64,000 nucleotides of DNA from Coenobita brevimanus (Eukaryota > Arthropoda > Malacostraca > Decapoda > Coenobitidae). The notes under the pieces were generated by a model. The model searched no databases. It was given only the letters and a program-made list of their open reading frames with translations, and had not been told where the DNA came from. A program made the translations under genes and the position numbers. Below, one piece after another: positions 31,231 through 42,800 of this stretch (positions within the stretch are counted from its first letter, which is position 1; every line of letters starts with the position of its first letter). The stretch covers positions 248,501 through 312,500 of the forward strand of contig CM064666.1 of the NCBI GenBank assembly GCA_032717465.1, in the 5' to 3' direction.

Positions 31231-31408
31231 ATGGGTCTGATATCATTGCCTGTGTTGGTGGCTGTGGTGGTGGCTGTTGTGGCCTTCAAGCTGTTTCAGT
31301 ACTTCACAGCCAAGTCCCCCTCGCTGAATCCGTTTAAAGAAGACGCGTGTACACAGGTCAAGCCAAAAGTGACTGACCAGAAGCAGAGAGATGCAGTTCT
31401 TAAGCAAG
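31231..31408 (+). CDS. Right RetSat paralog, exon 1 (coding part)
   Basis: ATG at 31231 (an in-frame GTG at 31222 lies upstream but is not conserved). Donor GTGAGT. Encodes [18 protein letters not shown] then [17 protein letters not shown]. Confidence 0.94.
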
Positions 31409-34400
31409 GTGAGTGTTAATAGTAGTTGTAGTATTAATAATAGTAGGAGGAGGAGAAGTAGTAGTAACCCCAGGTTCATCTGAAACTTGAACCTGGTGGA
31501 CTGCATGCTGAAATTGCCCTTCTCTGGCAGTCCAACATCCTTTTGTAGAGAGAGAAGGAGTGGACTGAGGAACATTTGTATCATCAGTGCCAGCGTATGG
31601 AGGTGTCCCTTTCCAGTGCCTGGCAAGGTAAGTGCAGTAAAAATTATTTTGGAAAGCCTGTTCAGTGATGTATTTTGTATTTGCTGGGTTTACTCTTATC
31701 CTGGTGCTGGAAGTGAACCAACTGCTAGAAATGAAGAAATGACCAGCCTGCCCCATCGAGAGTGTGCTTGTTCTGTATATTATCTGGTAGTTGCATATCC
31801 CGACTTTGGTTAGTCAGCCCGTCTTGTCTCATTTGTTTAGCACACGCCATCCACAGCCTTCCTTTCACCAACCATCTTGGAAAGTTCTGAATATCTATCT
31901 GTGTATCAGTCTGTCTGTTTGTTTATCCATAGCCAGATGCATTAATACCGTAAGGGGTGGCCACAAATGAATTGCCACCTGTCCCCTGCCATTCTGCTGC
32001 CCTCCTCCCAACTCACACACCCCTCTCCCATATACCTTGCACAGAAGAAATACTCGAATCTGAAATATCTGAAATGCATGGTTCAAAAAGGTTTATGGTA
32101 CATGGAATATTTTGGAAAGTGAAATTATGAGAGTCATGTAGTTGAGAGTGTAGAGCATTGTGATCAGTAAACTATCTATCTATCTATCTATAGCCCGACG
32201 CCCTAATCCCGCAAAGGGTGGCCGCAGACAAAACGCCTCCAAGTCACTCTGTCACCCACCATTTGACTACCCTCCCCCCAACTCACCCCCCCCTCCCTCA
32301 TATACCTCTCAACTCCATCCCTCCACCTCATCCTCGGTCTACCCCTCCCTCTCCCTCCCTCCACCTCACCTACATACACCCTCTTAGTCAATCTTTCATT
32401 CTCCATTCTCTCCACATGTCCAAACAGTAAACACATTGAATTATATTGCATTAACAGTGTATTTTAATGTGACATCGTCGGGATTGACTCTATAGGATGC
32501 GTTTATGTGAAGGTACAGAACATGGTGAATGTTTTTGGCATATCAGACAGAGCCAGGATTCCAGGGGCGTGAATGGTGAGTGAATACAAGCGTGGCCCAT
32601 TGGATTGGGCAAATTTGGGCTGTCTGGACATTGCTACTCCTTACCCTGCCCTTGGGTGGGAAAAGTCTGGATGATGATGATGATGAACAGTTTATTATCT
32701 GCTCTTATACATGGCTTTAAAAGAGCATTGTCTTCAGATATGCATTGATTGTATGAGCACATGCAATACCTACACATCTCTATAGTATAAAAAAATATTT
32801 GGGAAAGTGGAAGTCTCTTGGAAATTAGATGTTTAGATTTGGGAATTTCTACTGTACTTTATTAGCATCCATTTTCATAAAAGCCATCAGTATTTGGGTG
32901 GTCCATACACAGTTAATTATTAGTGTGTAATGTTTGTTGCATATCAGAGCGATAACTACAGATGTAAACAGTTGGTGTATCGTTTCTAATAACTGAGATA
33001 AGAATGATAATTATGTAAGGTCATGTCCTTGCCTGCTGTGGAGGAAGGCACTGCTTTGAAACCTGATGCTTATAAATAATTATGGTAACGAAATGTGTGT
33101 TGTATTATTATGATAGGTATGTTTTATGCTTTTAGAAGTTCAGTTATTGTGGTACAGATTTTTTTTTTTTTTTTTTAAATAAGAAGGAACCAACTGCCAG
33201 AAGCCTGCAAGATTATTCCCTCCATAAAAAAACAAAACAAGATAACAATGAGTCAAATTCAAGACCCATTCATTTCGAGAGGCCTGGACACACTGTGTTT
33301 GAAAGACTGGAGGTTATAGGCAGTAGTAAATACCGGCAGAGAAAGACAGCTCCAGAGTTTACCTGTTGCATACATGAAGGACTGAGAGTAATGGTTAACT
33401 CTTGCATTAGGTTGTTGGATGGAAAAGGGATGAGTTTGTTGCTATAGGTTGTATGCTAACATTGGTTAAAAGAAAATACTGAGACCAATATACTGTATAC
33501 AGTTCGAGGTAGTGCTGTATTGTAATGGTGGATGAGAAATGTCACGACACATCTGGTAAATGTTCCATTGCTCCATTGTGAGTGTTGTGTTACTTCTGTT
33601 GCAGTTGTTTTGCTGGTGTATAAGGAGTGGAGAGGTATATGGGAGAGGGGGGGTGAACTGAGAGGTATATGGGAGAGGGGGGTGTGAACTGAGAGGTATA
33701 TGGGAGAGGGGGGTGAGAACTGAGAGGTGCCGGTATATGGGAGAGGGGGGGTGAACTGAGAGGTACCGGTAGATGGAAGAGGGGGGTGAGAACTGAGAGG
33801 TATATGGGAGAGGGGTGTGCAAACTGAGGGTAAGGCAGCAAAATGCCAAGGGACAGGGCAACAAGGAGGCGATTTGTTTGTGACCGCCATTACTAGATTA
33901 TGGCATCTGACTATTGATAGACAGATAGATAATGAGTGTTGTCCGAATGCATCTGTGATGTTGAACTGGGAGGGCATGGCTAAGGTCACAGTTGATAACC
34001 CTGCACAGTAGACCATTGGACTTAACCCATAAAACCCTGATGTTACTATTATGCAAAGTATCACGGGTGTTGTGCTTCATTAAGTATGTAAATGTGACCA
34101 GATATATACTTGGGTAGCTAAGCCACACATAAGTAACCCTGTCTGGCCACCTGACATAGTCCCAGTATAAGTCATGTATTATTGAGTGTTAAACGAGTTC
34201 TGTTGTACTGCTGGAAGTGTGTCATGAGTATATTATAACTAGATATATACAATGCTTTGGTGGCTTGACTGAGTTACACAGGAGCATATGAACGGATCTT
34301 GAATTTGGCCGTTATCTTGTTTTTATCATTTTTCTTGGAGGGAACAGTCTTGTGGGCTTCAGGCCTTTGGTTCCTTCTTCCTTGCATTAAAAAAAAAGGG

Positions 34401-36791
34401 AAAAACTCTGGCCTCTTGACATAACCCCATGTTACCCATTTCATAACCACTTTCCTATCAAAAAAATCATTATCTAAACTATACCCTATTTGATTGACCT
34501 GTCCAGCTGAGATGTATGGGGCAAGTAGGGTGTGTTTGGACTGCGGCTGCTGATTGGCCGCCAATGATGTAAATCTACAGCTCTTCTTATTTTAACACAT
34601 ATATATTTATATTTTTAAACTACTGTACCTTCAGTACAAGCTGCCAGATTAAATATGGAATAATTTTTGAAGCTGAAGAGGCCAAAATTACCTGTAAAAG
34701 TTTACTGTTATCAAAGAAAATTAAACCTAATTATAAAGTTTTATAAAACGATGAGTGATGTTTTAAGCAAATTATCCACCCATGGCATACACCCACATCT
34801 GCATGTTGCACTGCACCCTCCCACGGTGTACATCTGCGTCGACATGTTACACTATTACATCCACTTACGGTGTACACCTACGTCCACATGTTGCACTGCA
34901 ATACATGAATGCATTTACTTCAGTGACATCATCAGCGGCCAATCAGCAACCATGAAACAAGCATACTGTACTTGCCACATACATCTCAGATGCACAGGTC
35001 AATCAAATAGACTATAGCATTATTGAATCTAACCCCTTCAGATAGTGGGAATTGCCTGAACAGCTGCATGATGGTGATGATGGTGATGGTGGTGGTGGTG
35101 ATAATTATTGGTGGTTGTGATGATGATAATGATGATGATGATCATGGTGACATAAACAGGACTGCACAACCACCCTGTTATTTAGAGAGAAATGGAAATA
35201 GGAGAATGATTAGTTGTGATGATGATGGTGGTGATAGTGAAGGTGATGATGATGAGGTGATGATGGTGGTGATGATTCCAGTAACTGATCTTCTGCAGGG
35301 TTCAGCCTCGACAAGGTACCTGATAATCTTGACGCTGTTGTGATCGGGAGCGGCATCGGAGGCTTGGCGTTGGCTGCTATCATGGCCAAGGCAAAGAAGA
35401 AGGTGTTGGTATTGGAGCAGCACGATCAGGTATGGTCTGTCTGTCTGTCTATCTGTCTATCTGTGTATCTGTATATTTAATGTGTCTGTATGTCCATCTA
35501 TCCATCTGTCTATCTAAATAAGGTGTTGGTTTTTGAACAGCATGATCAGGTATGGTCTGTCTGTCTATCAGTCTATCTGTCCATCTGTCTGTCCATCTGT
35601 CTATCTATCTTTGTATCTACCTATCTATCTATACATCTGTCTATCAGTTTATCTATCCATCTATCTATAAGGTGGCCACAAACAAATCGCCTCCACATCG
35701 CCCTTTCCCTTGTCATTACGCTGCCCTTCCCCCAGCTCACACCCCCCTGTCTCTTATACCTCTCCATTCCATCTCTCCATCAGGTACAGTGATAGTTTTT
35801 TTATACAGTAATTAGATTTGAGAGGGGGAGGGAGACCAAGGATGAGATGGAGTGATGGAGCAGAGAGATTTATGAGAGAGGGGATGTGAGTTGGAGAGAG
35901 GGCAGCCAGATTGCAGAGGAAAGGGCAACTTGGAGGTGATTTGTTTGTGGCTACCCCTTATGTTTATTTATGTATTTTTACACTGAAATCAATACCTCAC
36001 TTTTATGTTGCCCTCCTCCTTATACTTCTATATCTTTGTATTGCATTTATTGAAGCTAGTTGATTGAGCAGTGAAGGTTGGTTGGTTGGTGGATGGATAG
36101 ATAGATAGTGAGATAGATGGATAGCTAGATAGATAGATAGATGGATGGATAGACAGATAGATAGATAGTGAGATGGATAGGAAGATAGATAGACAGATAG
36201 ATAGATAGTGGGATAGATAGGTAGATAGATAGACAGGTAGATAGGGGTACACATGATCATCTCCGTGAATTAAACCCAGTTGCATATAACAAGGTGTGCA
36301 GTAGTTGTGAGAAAAATCAGAGAAAAATATTAACACCTTTTATCTGTTTAAAAAGTCAACAGTGTGCCCTCTTATTTCATTGTATAATTTCATTCAATAT
36401 TTTGCTCTATTAAGTTTTACATTTCTTCTGCGGAGAGGATGGAGATTGAGAGACTGATGAGGAGAGTGTATGTGAGTGAGGTGGAAGGGGGGAGAGGGAA
36501 GGGAAGGCCAAGGATGAGATGAAGGGATGGAGTGGAGATATATGAGAGAGGGGGGTGTGAGCTGGGAGCAGGGCAGTGAAATGGTGGGGGACGGGGCGAC
36601 ATGGAGGCGATTTGTTTGTGGCCGCCCCTTACAGGATTGAGGCTTCCGGCAATAGATAGATAGATAGATAGATAGATTTAGCTAATATCAGAAAGCTTTA
36701 TTCATGTTAAGGGAATTCCTGGGTCTCTTTTTTTTTTTTTTTTTTGAATGGCATCATATTTTTTGGACAATTTTCTCCAGTTTAGGATTGT

Positions 36792-36885
<94 letters not shown>

Positions 36886-39800
36886 CCACCAGAGCTCCTC
36901 CTTAAACCATGTAAAATAATTTGAAGAGAAGAATGAAATATAAAAGAGATCATTGAAGGGAAGGAGTTTATCTATTTATTCATTTATTTATTTATTTATT
37001 TTTATATATTCATGTATCTGTGGCAGGTGGTGGTGACCATCATCCACTCACTTGATGTAGTGCTGCCTACTTCTTCCTTCACCTTTATCATTCTTTTTCT
37101 GTGTCTGCCCTCCTCTCTTCCTATTTCTCACCATCATCCACTCACTTGATGTAGTGCTGCCTACTTCTTCCTTCACCTTTATCATTCCTTTTCTGTGTCT
37201 GTCCTCCTCTCTTCCTATTTCTCACCATCATCCACTCACTTGATGTAGTGCTGCCTACTTCTTCCTTCACCTTTATCATTCCTTTTCTGTGTCTGTCCTC
37301 CTCTCTTCCTATTTCTCACCATCATCCACTCACTTGATGTAGTGCTGCCTACTTCTTCCTTCACCTTTATCATTCCTTTTCTGTGTCTGCCCTCCTCTCT
37401 TCCTATTTCTCACCATCATCCACTCACTTGATGTAGTGCTGCCTACTTCTTCCTTCACCTTTATCATTCCTTTTCTGTGCCTGCCCTCCTCTCTTCCTAT
37501 TTCTCACATCATCCACTCACTTGATGTAGTGCTGTCTACTTCTTCCTTAGCCTTTATCATTCGTTTCTGTGTCTGCCCTCCTCTCTTCCTATTTCTCACA
37601 TCGTCCACTCACTTGATGTAGTGCTGCCTACTTCTCCCTTCACCTTTATCATTCCTTTTCTGTGTCTGTCCTCCTCTCTTCCTGTTTCTCACTATCATCC
37701 TCTCACTTGTTGTAGTGCTGCCTACTTCTTCCTTCACCTTTATCATTCTTTTTCTGTGTCTGCCCTCCTCTCTTCCTATTTCTCACCATCATCCACTCAC
37801 TTGATGTAGTGCTGCCTACTTCTTCCTTCACCTTTATCATTCTTTTTCTGTGTCTGCCCTCCTCTCTTCCTATTTCTCACCATCATCCACTCACTTGATG
37901 TAGTGCTGCCTACTTCTTCCTCCACCATTATCATTCTTTTTCTGTGTCTGCCCTCCTCTCTTCCTATTTCTCACCATCATCCACCCACTTGATGTAGTGC
38001 TGTCTGCTTCTTCCTTCACCGTTATCATTCTTTTCTGTGCCTGTCCTCCTCTCTTCCTATTTCACCCATCTTTCCTGTTACTTTTTATTATTATTCTTTC
38101 CATTTAGGTGGCTTTACATTGAGTGACAAGCCTAATAGTTTCCTGTAAGCCAGGAAACCATTTACAGAGCTGGGTGGGAACCATATAACCAACCCATATG
38201 TCTTCTCTACATGTCAGCAAGTGGGTTAGCAGAGGGTTAGTGCCCCTCCCTGGAAAACAACTACAGTAATTTAAAGTCAAATGGCCACCCCATATGGGAT
38301 TATGGTGACTGGTTATAGATAGATAGGTAGGTAGATAGAGATATTTATTTTTATACATTGTTATCATATCCAGGCTGGGGGTTGCTGCCACACTTTCATC
38401 GACAAGGGTTACGAGTTTGATGTTGGCATCCACTACATCGGTGATGTGACGTGCAGGTCCATCACCAAGACACTGCTTGACCAGATTACCAAAGGACAGT
38501 TGCTGTGGCAGGCCATGGGTTAGTTCTTATCTGAGTCAGTCTCCTCCTCTTGTTATTTTTCGATCACTAGTAATTATAAGATTCTCCTAGACAATTCTGC
38601 ATTATGTTTTACACCTATGGTACTTGGGCCACACATCATACACTTACTCATCCCATGCTGCCATCAGCTGACTCTACACTGAGTGCCAAACAAAATGGTT
38701 TCCTGTAACCAGGGAATCCATTTACCATGCTAAGTGGTAACCATCTATCCAGATGGTGCCTGATGGTTGAGCAGGTTAAAGCACCAAAACTGGATGAAGC
38801 CTGGAAGGGTTTCCTTCCAAGAGATGGCTGGGGTTTATTGCTCACATATTTTTTTTCATTAATTCAAGGAAGAAGGAACCAAAGGAAAGGAGCCTGCAAG
38901 ATTCTTTCCTTCTAGAAAAACAAAAACAAGATAACAGAGAGCCAAATTCAAGATTTATTCATTTTAAGATGCCTGGACATATTGCATTTGAAAGACTGGA
39001 GATCATAGGCAGTGTGAGTCTGGACACCCTCGCCTTAAAGTCAGGTGGATTAGCCCATCCCTGGGCCGCTATACTGTACTCCTGATGGGGCAGAAAAGGA
39101 TTGGATGATGAATGGATAGATTTGTTTCACTTACACAGCAACTGTCTATCCATAGTTGATGCTTCATTGCCATCCCTCCCTCCCTCATATCTAACTTATG
39201 CCTCTCAGCTTTATCCCTGTACTTTTTCTTAATGCTATTCCTGGCTGATGACACACCGACGCATCATTTGTTGGCCAGCCAATTCCAGGCCAATGACGCG
39301 CCGGTGCATCACTTCTTGGAGCGCCTTCTCATGGCTCAAATACGTGGCACAACAATTTGGTGAACACAGGCAACAGACCTTCATTTCATTGGACACTCAC
39401 CCCCAGCCCGGGAACAGGATAGAAAAGTTACGCAAGGCTGGCCCGGGAAAGTGTTACCGGGTAATTAATAGCGCTGTACAGTGCTCCTTGAACATCCACG
39501 GAGGTTAGGTAACAGACACCCGCGTATGTTAAAAATCCGCAGGTATCTGCTGCCCCCCTTAAAAACACCACTGGACCCCCCTTAACCTTTTGGCTGCAGC
39601 GACTGTAATGACAACATACTAACTGTGCTCATTGTGGAGAAATAAGAAAAAAATGGTGTGTTTTCAACTCGTGTTTTAACCCACTTATCGTTAATCTTGA
39701 GAGCTAAAATTTTTGTCAGACAAACGTCAGTCTTACTATTATTGTTTGCAACAAACTGCATGTCCGTAGGCACTCCAAGCACAGAGAACGATTTGAGAGA

Positions 39801-42800
39801 ATACAAGGTCTGTTTTGACTGTCTGCTGCAGGAAATTGGCCAGGGAGGTGGACATTTCCACCAAACCACATGATATTTTCCATGCCAGATAGGGTTACAG
39901 CCACGTTACCTCATCACAGTAATTGCAATAATAATAAAAATAAAACACTTCCAGCCAGTCTTCTATGATTTTGTTATGATATTCCAGTGTTTATGTTAGA
40001 TTTCAGCAAAACAGTAACGATGTGAGGAAAATCATTACCAACTTTATCAATCTTCATGCATGACTTTTATTACCTCTTACTTGTATAAATCTTATTGATA
40101 CAATGTCATGAGTCATTTCATAGCATAGCAGCACAGTTTGCAACCACAAAAATGTTCCTTAGCTAATGTGCTTAGCATCATGACTTCTATGATTATCACA
40201 AAAATATCACCAAATCACTTGTATTTTATCACAGTAATTCACAATATACTGGCAACGGCCATACCACGTTGAGTACACCGCTTCCCGTCCGATCAGCGAA
40301 GTTAAGCAACGTTGGGTCTGGTTAGTACTTGGATGGGTGACCGCCTGGGAACACCAGATGCTGTTGGCATAACGTTCTCCCTACGTGTCAAGTGGGGTTG
40401 GTGGAGGATTAGTGCCCCTCCCTGTAAAACAATTAACTCTAAGCCCTTGGCCACCCCGTTTGAGATACATGGCGTCTGGCAATGAATGAATGAAAAATAA
40501 AATAACACTTTCAGCCACTCTCGGATGAATTCAGTGCGATTTGGGTGCGTATTGCTTGGCATTGTTTACGAGAGAGAAAGGGAGGGGAGGGCAGCAAACC
40601 AGTTCAGACCAGCTTATCGAGGGTATGTATACACTTATGCATATATGTACGTATACTATTATTTAGTACTAGGGTGATTGTCAGTGTTTAAAAGTTTAAC
40701 CACTAAAGTTAGAGTCACTCATCCACCAAATGAATTTTTTCCCCGTAAGCTATGTGTATCATTTAGTGCGATTTCAAATAGTGCTCGCTCGCACATCCAC
40801 CATATAGGCGCATTAATTGGGACCCAGGTGTCTTTACAAACAGTGCAGTAATAAGGGCAAGAACAACCATGAAAACGATCAAAATTTTCACTTCGCCTGT
40901 TCTCATCAATGGGAGGAGGGTCATCAGGCGTTTCAACCATTACCAGCTGATTTCCGATTAGCCAGCGACGGAGGCTCTTACTCACAAAGCTTTGGTATGA
41001 CCCACCAGTCACAGCTTTCCCCTTGTATCAGCTGGTAAACACAACAAAGCCCTTTGCCGCCAAGATTGCAAAGGAGGACATGGAAGAAGAGAAATACTCC
41101 CAGCCCATCCTAACTTTTCCCCTGATGAATTAAAGGCATTAATGAATAAGGGGCCAAAAGGAAGATTGTTATATTTGATTCACTGGATAATGCCCTCACT
41201 AACTCAGCAATGAACTGTTCCTGGGATAATGTTACATTTGCAGTGAACAGTGTCAGCAGAGTTCAGCGAGATTTTGGCTCTAGTGAATCTGGTCCTGGTA
41301 CTGTATCCACCTGTGGATATTTAATACCGTTTATGTTACATCCACCTGCGGATATTTAATACCGTTTATGTTACATCCACCTGCGGATATTTAATACCGT
41401 TTATGTTACATCCACCTGCGGATATTTAATACCGTGAATATTTAAAAATGTGGATGTTAAGGGATGACTATTTTCTTTTTCAGATGATGTGTTTGATGAA
41501 GTGATATTCTCAGAGAAGGATAAAGAGCCACGCAGGTACCCGGTGATGGGGGGAGCAGGACGATGGGAGAACAGCCTTAAGGAGAAATTCCCACATGAGG
41601 CTGATAACATTACTAGGTACAAAAAAAAAAAGTATAACATGAGTTAAGGTGTGGTGGTAGGTGGTGGCAACAGTCGTCCACTCACTTGATGTAGTCCCTC
41701 CACATCTTCCTTCACCTTTATCATTCTTTTTCTGAGTCTGCCCTGCTGTCTTCCTATTTCTCACCATCATCCACTCACTTGATGTAGCGCTGCCTACTTC
41801 TTCCTTCACCTTTATCATTCTTTTTCTGGGTCTGCCCTGCTCTTTTCCTACTTCTCACCATCATCCACTCACTTGATGTAGTGCTGCCTCCTTCTTCCTT
41901 CACCTTTATCATTCTTTTTCTGAGTCTGCCCTGCTCTCTTCCTATTTCTCACCATCATCCACTCACTTGATGTAGTGCTGCCTACTTCTTCCTTCACCTT
42001 TTCTTTCTATTTCTCCCATTTTTCCTGTCACTTTTTATTCTTTCCTTTCCAGGTGGCATTACATTGAGTAACAAGCCTAATCATTTCCTATAAGCCAGGA
42101 AACCATTTACAACACTGAGCGGTAACCATATAACCAACCCACACATGTTCCCTATGTGACAACAAATGGGTTGGTGGAGGGTTAGTGTCCCTCCCTGTAA
42201 AACATCTAACTCAAAAATGAAAGACCACCCCTTACGGGATTATGGCGTCTGGCTATAGGTACCATAGATAGATGGAATCAGGCAGCTCAAGTTTTCTCCT
42301 TTTCCTACGCAGGTTCTTCAAGCTGGTGGAAGAGGTGTCAGAAGGTTGGCATAAGGCCACAGTTGTCAAGTTCTTACCACTGTGGCTTGTTTCGTTACTC
42401 CAGTCCACCGGCCTCATTAATTACATCACTAACTTCTACAAATGGAATGCCAAGACCTGCAAGGATGTGGTGTGGGTAAGTTTGTTGTTCACGGATACCT
42501 TTGGAGGTTGTGATGGAGAGGGATCATGTGGTGGTGATGGAGAGGGATCATGTGGTGGTGATGGAGAGGGATCATGTGGTGGTGATGGAGAGGGATCATG
42601 TGGTGGTGATGGGGAGGGATGGGGTCATGTGGTGGTGATGGAGAGGGATCATGTGGTGGTGATGGAGAGGGATCATGTGGTGGTGATGGGGAGGGATGGC
42701 ATCATGTGGTGGTGATGGAGAGGGATCATGTGGTGCTGATGGGGAGGGATGGGATCATGTGGTGGTGATGGAGAGGGATGGGTTCATGTGGTGGTGATGG

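Larger units (their letters stand above)
31420..35298. other. Right paralog intron 1: repeats, no gene
   Basis: Holds LINE-tail copies and other repeats listed separately, plus featureless AT-rich parts (31440-31920, 32700-33160, 33940-34280, 34570-35060). A GAT/GGT trinucleotide-rich tract occupies about 35070-35280 before exon 2. A frame at 34667-35017 has no recognisable product. Confidence 0.5.

Noticed and set aside
33456..34064. 202-codon Pro/Ser/Leu-rich minus frame
   Set aside because: Antisense reading of the 33-bp expanded LINE tail.
39580..39870. piggyBac-like end (TTAA followed by CCTTTTGGC)
   Set aside because: No matching opposite end and no transposase motif was found; a TTAA alone is too common.
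40251..40370. Ordinary 5S rRNA gene
   Set aside because: There is no T-run after the gene, and the same downstream body is attached at other loci, so it is a SINE head.
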